Positions 8,065 through 17,087 of a DNA stretch of 23,419 nucleotides are shown in pieces; position 1 is the first letter of the stretch; each line of letters begins with the position of its first letter. The stretch spans positions 1-23,419 of the forward strand of contig JAHEDF010000008.1 in assembly GCA_024641365.1 (NCBI GenBank). Direction: 5' to 3'. The notes beneath the pieces are model-generated. The model had not been told where the DNA came from, made no database searches, and saw only the letters and a program-made list of their open reading frames with translations. This stretch comes from Planctomycetota bacterium (GTDB lineage Bacteria > Planctomycetota > UBA11346). A program made the position numbers and the translations under genes.

Positions 8065-11000
8065 ATGATTGAAGCGCTAATTAAAAGACCAATTGGTGTT
8101 TGTGCCTTTACGCTTGCCATGGCTTTATTGGGCCTGTTGGCAATGCGACAATTACCAGTGTCGTTATTGCCGCCAGTTGATCTGCCTATTTTAACGGTGC
8201 GTGTTGATCACGAAAAAATTCCTGCCTCACAATTAGAAGAACGTATTTTACAACCGTTAGAAGAAGCACTTGGCACGCTCCCAGGATTAGCTCGTTTAGA
8301 AGGGCGTGCTGTTACCGGTGCTGCGGAAGTGCGCTTACAATTACATGCTGACGTCATTATAGATGACTTGGTAAATCACTTAAACGAATTATTAAATAAT
8401 GTGCGATTACCGGATGACGTCGAACGGCCACGTGTGTTGCGCTATGACCCTGGCGCCGAACCGATGATGCGTTTGGTCTACAACACCATTCCCAATGGAC
8501 CAACCTTGCCAGTCATAGGCACCGCTGCCTATGACGCATTAGTACCGCAATTAGAAAGTTTACCAACTATTGCCGCCGTGCGATTACGTGGTCGACGCGA
8601 ACAAGAATTACGCATTTATCCCGATGAAGCCCGCATGTCAGCCGCACGTATTACCGGCGATGCCTTACAAAAAGCGATCACAAGCGCGATTAGCAGCCGC
8701 ATGCTAGGATCTGTCACTGATATTAATGGCAGCATGCAAGTTAGTTTGGGTGGCACGGTTTCACGACCTGAAGATATTGGTCGCATAATTGTCGCCCCAG
8801 GAATTACCATTGAGGATGTTGCGCGTGTCGAATTAGCATTAGCAAATCCGCGTGAATTAGCCTCTGCGTTAGCGAATGAAAAAAATATTGATTCGGGCGG
8901 CGCTTTAATTCTTGAAATATTACCACAAGCAGATGCCAGTCTCGTTGTGTCGTCGGATTCCGTTCGTGATCGTTTAGATGCAATCGGCGAAAAACTAGAT
9001 GATACCAGTTGGCGTTATGCCGGTGGTCAATTAACGCTACTCACTGATCGCGCTGATACGGTACGTATTGCTATTAATGAAGTAAAAACAGCGGCTATTG
9101 AAGGTGCTATTTTAGCATGGTTGGTCTTACTGATATTTTTACGGGCATTTCGCCCCTCATTTATTGCTTTCTTAGCCATCCCCCTCTCGGTCATTGGTAC
9201 CTTTTTATTAATGTCGTTATTTGGTGTCGGACTTAATTTAATGAGTTTAGGCGGACTCGCTCTGGGTATCGGCATGTTGGTGGACACGGCCATTGTTGTC
9301 ATGGAAGCGGCTGACCGTGCTGGCGGACAATCGGAAGATCGGAAATTACGCCTGCGTGGCATTGCAGTTGGTGTTGGTGAAATAGCAGGCGCCGTTATTG
9401 CTGCCTGTCTGACCAGTATTGCGGTCTTTGTACCCCTCGCATTTTTACCGGGCTTATTAGGACGGTTATTTTACGATCAGGCTTTTACCGTTTCAGCCTC
9501 ACACGTCGTCAGCTTAATGATTGGCTTGGCAGTCGTGCCTACTTTATTAGCCGTCCCACGTATTCGTTTACCAAGTGGTTATGGCGACATTGCGTGGCCA
9601 CCAATAAGCGGCGGCAATTTTCCTCATCGCTGGTGGAATCCTATTATTTTTGTAATTCGGTTTATTTGGGTAATTATTTCAAGCATACGCTGGGTAATTG
9701 TCCAATACATCCGCGTCTTTTTGGTTATCGGTCTCGCAATTTTATGGCTTATTCGCAAACCAATACATCTCATCTTATTGCCATTGGATCGTTTATGTGT
9801 TCTTTTATTACAAGGCTTAGAGCAATTATATGATCGTGTTTTACGACAGGTGTTATTACGGCCTATTCTTGGCATTGTTTTATTTTTAGTCGCGATGGGT
9901 GTCGGGATTACTTTTATTCCGCAATTACCTGTACGATTAATGCCACCAAGTTTATCAACTCGGTTCACCATTGATGTCGAACTGCCTCGTCAGCATGACA
10001 TTATCATGTCGCATAATTGGTCTTTACAATTTTTGCGACAATTACGCGCATGGCGTTCTGATATTGATGCAATAGCCATTACTGGCGAAGACAGCATTTT
10101 TACAGCAGGGCTGACTAAACGCGCTGATCATAATGTGCATGTTGTCGTTACGATCGGCAAACGAGCCGAGGATATGGCGGGAGAAACTGCCTTTCTCACC
10201 GAATTAGAAAAACAAGCACTCACGGCAGGCGCTGTCAGTGCTGCCGCATTATCGCCATCCTTAGTAGACGTTGGTTTAGGCTCAACACATGCGTTAGATT
10301 TAACTATTCGTGGTGCTGATCAGGAAACCTTACAACATCTTGGTTTAGATTATAGTGCGCGCTTACGTGCATTAGGATGTCGTGGCGTTGCCACTTCGGC
10401 GACAGCCATTGCTGACGAAGTATTAATTATTCCTAATCAGTCACGTTTATTAGCAGCGGGACTCACCATTGATCAACTTGGCAATAGCGTCACCGCAGCG
10501 GCACAGTTGCAGGACATTAGTGGATTTATTCCACGCGCTGGCGCTGAAGCAGATAGTGGCCGTTCATTGCCGATTCGCTTACACGGCGCTTTAACCGATG
10601 CGAATATTAGTTCACTCTCATCATTAAATTTAGGCTCAGCAGGAAATCCAATTCCACTTGGATCAGTCGCTACCATTGAGCGCAGTTTAATCGGTGGTCT
10701 AATTTTACATCGCAGTGGCGCACGGGTCACCAGCATTACGGCATTATCTTTACCAGATAATATGACCGCACGTGATGTGGTTTTAATGATGCAGAATGAA
10801 AATCCATTACCCGATGGGTATGCCATTATCCCCGGGGGATTAGAAAGTGTTACCCAACAAGGCTTAATCGCCATGTCTGGCATGTTGTTGTTATCAGTAT
10901 TTTTGGTGATCGTGGTGATGGCGATTCAATTCGAAAGTATTAGACAGCCACTTATCGTTATTTTATCGGTGCCAATGGCTGCCGCTGGAGCATTCCCTGC

Positions 11001-11418
11001 TTTGTTATGGCTGGGGCATGGTTTGGACGTTATGAGTGGCATTGGCTTAGTCGTTTTGGTTGGTGTCGCCGTAGCCAATGCCATCGTTTTGGTCACCACC
11101 GCAAATATTCGACGTGACCAAGGACTTGGCGCATTTGATGCCATAACTGCCGCCGGACGTGAGCGTATGCGCCCCATTTTAATGACCACAGCGACTTCAG
11201 TTTTCGGCCTTATGCCACTCGCCATTGGCTGGGGCGAAGCAGCGGAATTACGCGCCCCATTAGCCGTCGCGGTTATGGGCGGGTTATGCAGCTCGACCAT
11301 CCTCACGCTGATTTCTTTACCTGCCGTTTTATTGCTTACCTCCCCCAAAACGGCAGCAAAGACTGCGTCGGCTACTAATGATGCCCCTAAAAACGACATC
11401 GCATCACCAACAAACTAA
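8065..11418 (+). CDS. RND-family efflux permease, second of two in the operon
   Basis: Second inner-membrane RND exporter subunit, 1117 residues, clearly divergent from the first permease. The N-terminus MIEALIKRPIGVCAFTLAMA is typical of the family. TM2 lies at about 343-361. TM4 contains the conserved proton-relay aspartate D407 (GIGMLVDTAIVV). TM8 starts near 935, and TM10 reads VGVAVANAIVLV. The linker between TM6 (ending near 503) and TM7 (starting near 600) is about 90 residues long and strongly hydrophobic at 525-582, with Arg at 532, 542, 550 and 564. In AcrB this cytoplasmic linker is about half as long. The insert could be two extra membrane helices or a long amphipathic helix lying on the membrane. 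It starts 16 bp after the adaptor gene with no obvious Shine-Dalgarno. It may pair with the first permease in mixed trimers, as MdtB and MdtC do, or use the shared adaptor and channel separately. Confidence 0.93.
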   Translation: MIEALIKRPIGVCAFTLAMALLGLLAMRQLPVSLLPPVDLPILTVRVDHEKIPASQLEERILQPLEEALGTLPGLARLEGRAVTGAAEVRLQLHADVIIDDLVNHLNELLNNVRLPDDVERPRVLRYDPGAEPMMRLVYNTIPNGPTLPVIGTAAYDALVPQLESLPTIAAVRLRGRREQELRIYPDEARMSAARITGDALQKAITSAISSRMLGSVTDINGSMQVSLGGTVSRPEDIGRIIVAPGITIEDVARVELALANPRELASALANEKNIDSGGALILEILPQADASLVVSSDSVRDRLDAIGEKLDDTSWRYAGGQLTLLTDRADTVRIAINEVKTAAIEGAILAWLVLLIFLRAFRPSFIAFLAIPLSVIGTFLLMSLFGVGLNLMSLGGLALGIGMLVDTAIVVMEAADRAGGQSEDRKLRLRGIAVGVGEIAGAVIAACLTSIAVFVPLAFLPGLLGRLFYDQAFTVSASHVVSLMIGLAVVPTLLAVPRIRLPSGYGDIAWPPISGGNFPHRWWNPIIFVIRFIWVIISSIRWVIVQYIRVFLVIGLAILWLIRKPIHLILLPLDRLCVLLLQGLEQLYDRVLRQVLLRPILGIVLFLVAMGVGITFIPQLPVRLMPPSLSTRFTIDVELPRQHDIIMSHNWSLQFLRQLRAWRSDIDAIAITGEDSIFTAGLTKRADHNVHVVVTIGKRAEDMAGETAFLTELEKQALTAGAVSAAALSPSLVDVGLGSTHALDLTIRGADQETLQHLGLDYSARLRALGCRGVATSATAIADEVLIIPNQSRLLAAGLTIDQLGNSVTAAAQLQDISGFIPRAGAEADSGRSLPIRLHGALTDANISSLSSLNLGSAGNPIPLGSVATIERSLIGGLILHRSGARVTSITALSLPDNMTARDVVLMMQNENPLPDGYAIIPGGLESVTQQGLIAMSGMLLLSVFLVIVVMAIQFESIRQPLIVILSVPMAAAGAFPALLWLGHGLDVMSGIGLVVLVGVAVANAIVLVTTANIRRDQGLGAFDAITAAGRERMRPILMTTATSVFGLMPLAIGWGEAAELRAPLAVAVMGGLCSSTILTLISLPAVLLLTSPKTAAKTASATNDAPKNDIASPTN

Positions 11419-11444
11419 AACGCTGGCAGACAACAAATATATAG

Positions 11445-11486
11445 CAGTAATCATTCTTTAATGGTAAACGACCATGTAGATTACTG
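11445..11486. other. Nested hairpin after the efflux operon
   Basis: The outer stem CAGTAATC (11445-11452) pairs perfectly with GATTACTG (11479-11486). Inside it ATGGT (11461-11465) pairs with ACCAT (11471-11475). It begins 27 bp after the last permease stop codon. There is no downstream T-run, so it is not a standard terminator. It may instead protect the 3' end of the mRNA. Confidence 0.5.
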
Positions 11487-11759
11487 ACAAGGCACCGTGT
11501 CCCCTATCAACTGTATCACTGCCATATAGAGATACTCTCTTTCCTCGCATGTGGATTCATGGCATCTGACACATTAGTAATTTGCCTATATAAATGTAAT
11601 AAAATCACCAAGACTTAAAACGAATTAGCGACAATGTCCTCATATTTTTAAATTAATGTCCTAATAAGTCTGTCTCATTGTCTTAAACTAATTTTCTTAT
11701 TAGCGGCAAGAATCCTCTCTGTCTGTAACATGTTAATTATTCAATTATCAAATCACTTC

Positions 11760-11775
11760 ATTTTTCGCGAAAAAT
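11760..11775. promoter_or_regulatory. Perfect 16-bp palindrome, possible operator
   Basis: ATTTTTCGCGAAAAAT is fully self-complementary. It lies 190 bp before the secretin start in otherwise unstructured AT-rich DNA. An operator for a dimeric regulator is plausible, but no regulator or promoter has been matched to it. Confidence 0.4.
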
Positions 11776-11955
11776 AATTTCCCGCGGCTGAAATCATTCC
11801 CCTTATGGCATTTAATATACCCATAACACATTTGCGTGTCATCCAATTTACTATTTTAAATTTTACTCGCAATAATTACGCAAGTATAACTAGGCAGTCA
11901 AACATAGATCCACTTGTTAAGCTTTGTGTTTTTACACAGAGCGAACTGTATTTGT

Positions 11956-11959
11956 GGAG
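11956..11959 (+). promoter_or_regulatory. Shine-Dalgarno site that sets the secretin start
   Basis: GGAG sits 6 nt before the ATG at 11966. The reading frame is open upstream to a TTG at 11924, but the ATG has the better ribosome site and puts a normal signal peptide at the N-terminus. Confidence 0.7.
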
Positions 11960-11965
11960 AATCGT

Positions 11966-14425
11966 ATGTCACGCCTCAGATTGCGCAGCATTGTCGTCAC
12001 AACGCTCATCATTTTATTATCTGTTTACAGCCGTTATGGGCAAACTGCTGAATCCGACATGCATATAGCCAATTACAAGAGTGAAGAAAATACTATAAGA
12101 CAATTGTTGGGCGAAGCCATACGCGCTGAAGAAAATCATGACCGTGATACCGTCATTCGTCGCTGTGCTACTATTTTATCCTATGATCATCACCATCAAC
12201 AAGCACGTGCATTATTGGTGAAAATCGGCGTCAATTTATCATATACTATTCCTTCAAAAATTTTGACTCCGCTCCCAATAATAAAAGAAGACGCACTCAT
12301 TCGAGCGAGCAACTGTTTACAAGCCAGTGAATTCGCCAAGCAAACCCAACAATGGGAAAAAGCCCTCTATCATGCGACCCAATCACTGTGCATAGTTGCT
12401 CCCTATGCTGGCGATCCTCGTATTAATGCATTTATTCAAGCGACAACAGCACTTGCTGAGCAATGTGCTGCATCTGTGAAACAGGGATACCGAGATGAAA
12501 AGAAAAACGAGCGTGAACAAGCCTTACACCAGGCAGTGGTCGTGCAAAAACAAGATGACGTGCAACAACAATCGTTATTAAATAATCGTATAAATCGCGT
12601 TAAATATTTACATAATAAGGGTTTTGATGACGAGGCGTTAAAAATTTGCCGTTGGCTGGTGCGACACTATTCTGAACGCGCAGATGTCCAGAATTTATAT
12701 GCACAGATATTAGATTCGTCATATGCCCGTCGAAAACTTGATCGCGAAGAACGGCAAACGGAATTAATGCAGGAAATTCAGTTACGTATTGAAAAATCCA
12801 TGATCCCGTTTGGTTTTGATGGAGCCCCTGATTTCCCACAGGATTGGGAAGATCGACGAAAACATTATAAAACCCAACTCACGCCACCGACTCTTCCGGA
12901 ATGGCACATTATAATTAATCAACGACTAAAAACCACGGTGAGCCTGCACTGTAAAGATTTATCCGCGAAAATAGTTTTTCAAAACCTCGCTCAATTAGGC
13001 AATATAAATATTGTTATAGACCCGTCAGTAACAGTTAAAGACCAATTTATTTCTGCTGACATTATCAGTATGAGTATTGAAAATGTTTTGACCTGGGTTT
13101 GTCATCAAGCCCAGACCCACTGGTCTATTGTAAATAATGCGGTGTATATCGGCGGCGATAAAGTTTCAGAATCAATTATCGCCACTTATGACGTTTCAGA
13201 AGTAATTTTCCCTATGCAGGATCAAAAACCAACACGCCTGCTAGGTATTTATGATGATACTCAACAGCAGCCTGGTCTCGGTGGTGGAATTGGCGCCAAT
13301 CCAACTTTCGGCGGTAGCGTTGATACGAATGCCGACGCGTTGGCTCCTGAAGACCTCATCGATGTTATTCAAAAGTCTATTAGTCCACCAACCTGGGACG
13401 ACCCTAAAAATGGTATTAAGTTATTGGGTAATACGTTGTATGTAACAGCTCCAACCGAGGTGCATTTATTGATTAATAATTTATTACATCAATTTTCTTA
13501 CTCTTCTAAATTAGCCGTTCGCGTTGATGGACGCTGGCTAACTATCGCAGATGATTACTTAGAGGAAATTGGCGTGGAATGGAATTCACCCGCAAATGGA
13601 TTATTAACATTTCCGCAAGCAGAACCGAGCGGATTTCACGGCAATAGCAATCATTTCGATCATAATGGATCATTAACCAATATTTTACCGAGTGCTGAAA
13701 CAACACCCGTCCCAGATATACTCGGAACTGGATTAAATTTATCAGCTACATTACTTGATGCGGTACAGCTCTCTGCCGCCCTAACTGCAGTCGAACGAAC
13801 ACGTAAAGGCGAAGTGTTAAATGAAATTAATTTAGTAACATTTTCTGGCGTTCGTGCCTTTGCTTTCTTTGGTTACTTATATACCTACTTAGGTGATTAT
13901 GAAGTTGGCACCGGCAATGTGGGCGCTGGATTAACACCACCGCCCGATATTGGGCCCAAAACAATTGCATTGGGTGGATTTCTTGATGTGAAACCATTTG
14001 TGAGTTCAGACGAAAAATATGTGACGATTGAATATCATTCCATGTTGGCATCGCTGCGCGATTTGTCGTCCCTTGATATTACGGTTTTTCAATCGCAACC
14101 AGTGGGCTTTGATCCGAATGCGAATAATGGGGTTGGTGCTCCCGTCGTACAAATTTCACAAACGACTGCGCGTTTAGAAACACCTTGGGTGCATACCGAT
14201 CGCGTTCATACCTATGCCATGGTCCCTGATGGCGGTACCGTATTGGTAGGTGGTTATGGTGAATATGTCGAACAACACATGAGCTCACATGTTCCGTTCT
14301 TAGGACATATTCCTTTCATCGGTCGCTTATTTGGTAAACGCGGACGGTATTCTGAACGTTTAAAGTTATACGCATCAGTTACTGTGAATATTATTAAATA
14401 CAAAGAATTTGAAGACAATTATTAG
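11966..14425 (+). CDS. Secretin-family outer-membrane protein with helical N-terminal extension
   Basis: 819-residue exported protein related to the type II/III secretion and type IV pilus secretins (GspD/PilQ), which form outer-membrane rings. The N-terminus MSRLRLRSIVVTTLIILLSV is a signal peptide. Residues about 40-290 are helical and TPR-like. An STN/N0-like domain spans about 318-395. An N1-like domain spans about 461-510 (EDLIDVIQKSISPPTWDD and NTLYVTAPTEVHLLINNLL). The secretin core begins near 515 with VRVDGRWLTIADDYLEEIGV and ends with VPDGGTVLVGGYGEY and VPFLGHIPFIGRLF at 776-789, a strong secretin C-terminal signature. No pilus or secretion ATPase, pseudopilin or platform gene is next to it, so the secretion system it serves is not identifiable here. 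It stands alone and is convergent with the sigma-factor gene 43 bp away. It could be a core component encoded apart from its partners, or an orphan secretin. Confidence 0.85.
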   Translation: MSRLRLRSIVVTTLIILLSVYSRYGQTAESDMHIANYKSEENTIRQLLGEAIRAEENHDRDTVIRRCATILSYDHHHQQARALLVKIGVNLSYTIPSKILTPLPIIKEDALIRASNCLQASEFAKQTQQWEKALYHATQSLCIVAPYAGDPRINAFIQATTALAEQCAASVKQGYRDEKKNEREQALHQAVVVQKQDDVQQQSLLNNRINRVKYLHNKGFDDEALKICRWLVRHYSERADVQNLYAQILDSSYARRKLDREERQTELMQEIQLRIEKSMIPFGFDGAPDFPQDWEDRRKHYKTQLTPPTLPEWHIIINQRLKTTVSLHCKDLSAKIVFQNLAQLGNINIVIDPSVTVKDQFISADIISMSIENVLTWVCHQAQTHWSIVNNAVYIGGDKVSESIIATYDVSEVIFPMQDQKPTRLLGIYDDTQQQPGLGGGIGANPTFGGSVDTNADALAPEDLIDVIQKSISPPTWDDPKNGIKLLGNTLYVTAPTEVHLLINNLLHQFSYSSKLAVRVDGRWLTIADDYLEEIGVEWNSPANGLLTFPQAEPSGFHGNSNHFDHNGSLTNILPSAETTPVPDILGTGLNLSATLLDAVQLSAALTAVERTRKGEVLNEINLVTFSGVRAFAFFGYLYTYLGDYEVGTGNVGAGLTPPPDIGPKTIALGGFLDVKPFVSSDEKYVTIEYHSMLASLRDLSSLDITVFQSQPVGFDPNANNGVGAPVVQISQTTARLETPWVHTDRVHTYAMVPDGGTVLVGGYGEYVEQHMSSHVPFLGHIPFIGRLFGKRGRYSERLKLYASVTVNIIKYKEFEDNY

Positions 14426-14468
14426 ATTTGCACGTGTGTATTTTGTGGGCCTAAGCGTCGTCACAATA

Positions 14469-17087
14469 TCAATAATGAATGGCAGCAGAAACGCTGAGTA
14501 AATCTGATAATTTTTCATTTTTGGTGAAAATTGCGTCTGGGTAAATTGACATAGTAGAACCATTGTATTGCACTAATAAACTTTTTCCGGTTTCCTGCGA
14601 TACCCATGGGTTTTCTATCAGCGGCCATGCGCGATAGTTCACTTGAACACCATCAATCTGTGGCGCTGTGGTTTGTGTATCAACAAATGATTGGGTAAGT
14701 ATTCGCCCGTGTCGATTTTTAAGAATTACAGCGTGCGCGTTACCTTTATGATAATTGTCAGCAATTAATGCTGACAATTCTGTAATTGTTGCAGCAAATG
14801 CCTGCAACTCATCAACAGCATTTTCTCCAGCAAACTCTTCTGGCAGCGCCGTTTCTATAGCAATCCCCAAGCGTTCGGCGTTTGCCATCAAATCCCAACG
14901 ACCACTCGACGCTAAATTCGATTTAGCGGTAGCCTGCAATGTGAGTGGCTCTGTGCTCGAAATGGCAATTAATACCGTATCGAAATGTAAGAATATCTTT
15001 TTGTTGTCGTTGCTCGTAATGACCGATTGCGCTCCAGTCGGAATAGATCCGATTATAATAGGCTGACCCTTTTTATGTGGCTGCGAATAAGCCATACTAA
15101 GCGCATCTTCATGTTGAAGACATTGGGCAAATTTATAAGCAGTATGTGACGAACTATCTGACTGTGGCTGCTGGTCTGGTTGTGGCGCTGAGAGCCACAA
15201 ATAACTCTGGTCTTCCGCGTCAGCATTCCATTTTACACCAGGCGCCACAATCTGCTTTTTTCCTCTAAATTGCGCATCTGTCGCTACGCTAAATAATGCG
15301 TACTGTTTATTAATATAAGTATATTCAAATAAACCATCGCCGAATAAACGACTGCGATTAACGTACGGTTGATCACGTTTTGATGCAATCGCACTGAGTG
15401 AACGTGATGGACGAAATGAATGACAAATAGATACTAAAGCAGAATCATTTCCATGTCCCGGGGTGCCAGCAAAATACATATAATTAAATGCTTGGAGGTG
15501 TTGTGGCGATTGCGTTAGATCAACCTCGCTTGGTTGTACTGCATTTCCGCATATGTGGCCATTTAAATAGGTTGCCGCTGTGTGTACTAAAGTGGCGTCA
15601 AAAGCGATGTGTGCTGATTTACGTAATTTGCGATCAAAAGCATGGTCAATAAGGCTGAGCAATGGCAAGGTCGCATACGCATTATCTGTTGCTAAAACTG
15701 TGGCGCTACTTCCTGATGCCGTTACATCATAACAATAATTCATTAGCCAGTGCGCGATCTCTTTATGTTCGCTGTTGGCATTTCCTTGCGGCCAGGTTTG
15801 GGTCGATAAATACTGAACGACTTTACATATTAATCGCTGGTGATTGTATGTGCTCTCATTGAGCGCACGTAAACGTGTAGGCGCAAGGAGTGCTTCCATC
15901 TCATTGCGTTGCATCTCATCGAGATGTGGCGCACAGGCTAGGTAACAATCCATCAATCCCCATAAAACGAGAGCTGATTGGGGTTCATTGGTTTTTACAA
16001 ACGATATGGCCTGTTTAATAATCTCGTCGGCTTGTGCGTGCTGATCATTTTTATAATAATGTTGTGCTAACCAAATGCGCCACATGGTTTGTGTCGTAAA
16101 CGCATCCGATTCCTGCCCCTTACTATTTTCCACGACCACCTGTGCACGCTTATCCCAATCAGATAATTGAACAGGGGCCTTTTGCACAACATAATTAATT
16201 GGATTAACCATCTTAGGTTCAGTGATTTGAACACGCGGCAATTCAGTGTTTATTAATTCAAACGTAGGCTTGTAATAACGCCCTAAATAAACCCCGATGC
16301 ACGCTGCTAGGCAACAACTCGCGATCACAAATTTGCTGCCTAGAATTGATGAGCTCGCTGAAATGGCTGCGTAGGAAGCCGATCCGCATGCCATTTTGCT
16401 GAATGTTTTTGCCGCTTCACTTGGGATAAATAAGGCTGGTGTGGATACCTTTAAACTATCTATGGCGATACCCTGTTCCACCAATAATCCAGTTAATAGC
16501 GTTGCTGTAATTTTAATGCCACGACGACTTATGAGATGTCGTAAGCGACTCACCCCGCGACTGAGCAGTGAATAAACGGTTCCTTTGGGGCAGCCCATGG
16601 CTGTCGCTATTTGTTCATGATCATGCCCAAGAAAATAATGTTGGGTAATCACTTCACGTTCTCGCTCTGATAAAGCAGAAAGACATTCATCTAATACTGG
16701 TAAGGCATCTAATTCAGGCCGCGGAATATTTACTTGTGGGCATTCGTGACTGGCATTTTTCTCTGCGCGTTTGCGACTACCACGACCGCGCACCGCATTG
16801 GCCACGACACGACGAGCAACGGCCAGCAACCATCCTTCAATACTTGGCGCATTTAATGCATCATTCGGTTTGCGAATCAAAATAAGAAAAACGGCTTGCG
16901 CTGCATCGTCTGCTTCGTCACTCGGAAGTTGCCGACGACATGAAGCAGCCACCATACTCCAATGACGATGAAACAATTCAGTAAAGGCATCCTGATTACC
17001 AACCATCCATTGGAGCAGGCAATCACGTGACGTAAGTTCTTCAAACCCGGTAGACATAAGCATGGCGTTGGCAGTATGTGTGTTCAT
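14469..17087 (-). CDS. ECF sigma factor fused to a membrane helix and a large extracytoplasmic domain
   Basis: 872 residues in one uninterrupted frame. Region sigma-2 lies at about 24-103 (DDAAQAVFLILIRKP at 60-74; EGWLLAVARRVVANAVRGRG at 84-103). Region sigma-4 lies at about 131-187 (LDECLSALSEREREVITQHY at 132-151; GCPKGTVYSLLSRG at 165-178, the DNA-recognition helix). A Ser/Ala-rich linker follows, then a single membrane helix at about 252-270. The rest (about 275-872) should face the periplasm if the sigma part is cytoplasmic. Residues 330-620 are helix-rich. The stretch around 468-510 (YATLPLLSLIDHAFDRKLRK onward) recalls the (alpha/alpha)-toroid folds of polysaccharide lyase-like proteins, and 590-870 looks beta-rich. 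No catalytic residues can be assigned. Such sigma fusions are known in planctomycetes, often with other C-terminal domains. AAGG about 9 nt before the ATG supports this start over Met9 or Met11. No anti-sigma gene is adjacent, so control may be built into the same chain. Confidence 0.85.
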   Translation of the reverse strand: MNTHTANAMLMSTGFEELTSRDCLLQWMVGNQDAFTELFHRHWSMVAASCRRQLPSDEADDAAQAVFLILIRKPNDALNAPSIEGWLLAVARRVVANAVRGRGSRKRAEKNASHECPQVNIPRPELDALPVLDECLSALSEREREVITQHYFLGHDHEQIATAMGCPKGTVYSLLSRGVSRLRHLISRRGIKITATLLTGLLVEQGIAIDSLKVSTPALFIPSEAAKTFSKMACGSASYAAISASSSILGSKFVIASCCLAACIGVYLGRYYKPTFELINTELPRVQITEPKMVNPINYVVQKAPVQLSDWDKRAQVVVENSKGQESDAFTTQTMWRIWLAQHYYKNDQHAQADEIIKQAISFVKTNEPQSALVLWGLMDCYLACAPHLDEMQRNEMEALLAPTRLRALNESTYNHQRLICKVVQYLSTQTWPQGNANSEHKEIAHWLMNYCYDVTASGSSATVLATDNAYATLPLLSLIDHAFDRKLRKSAHIAFDATLVHTAATYLNGHICGNAVQPSEVDLTQSPQHLQAFNYMYFAGTPGHGNDSALVSICHSFRPSRSLSAIASKRDQPYVNRSRLFGDGLFEYTYINKQYALFSVATDAQFRGKKQIVAPGVKWNADAEDQSYLWLSAPQPDQQPQSDSSSHTAYKFAQCLQHEDALSMAYSQPHKKGQPIIIGSIPTGAQSVITSNDNKKIFLHFDTVLIAISSTEPLTLQATAKSNLASSGRWDLMANAERLGIAIETALPEEFAGENAVDELQAFAATITELSALIADNYHKGNAHAVILKNRHGRILTQSFVDTQTTAPQIDGVQVNYRAWPLIENPWVSQETGKSLLVQYNGSTMSIYPDAIFTKNEKLSDLLSVSAAIHY

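Larger units (their letters stand above)
11419..11965. other. AT-rich intergenic region with several dyads
   Basis: No convincing gene is visible between the efflux operon and the secretin gene. The region holds a nested hairpin (11445-11486), a spaced inverted repeat (CTAATAAG at 11661-11668 with CTTATTAG at 11696-11703) and a 16-bp perfect palindrome (11760-11775). No stem followed by a T-run is seen after the efflux operon, so its terminator is not obvious. A small ORF at 11805-12068 overlaps the secretin N-terminus in another frame and looks spurious. Confidence 0.6.

Noticed and set aside
10473..11399. Two long minus-strand ORFs (136 and 157 codons) within the second permease
   Set aside because: Both lie fully inside a clear RND gene and show no independent features.
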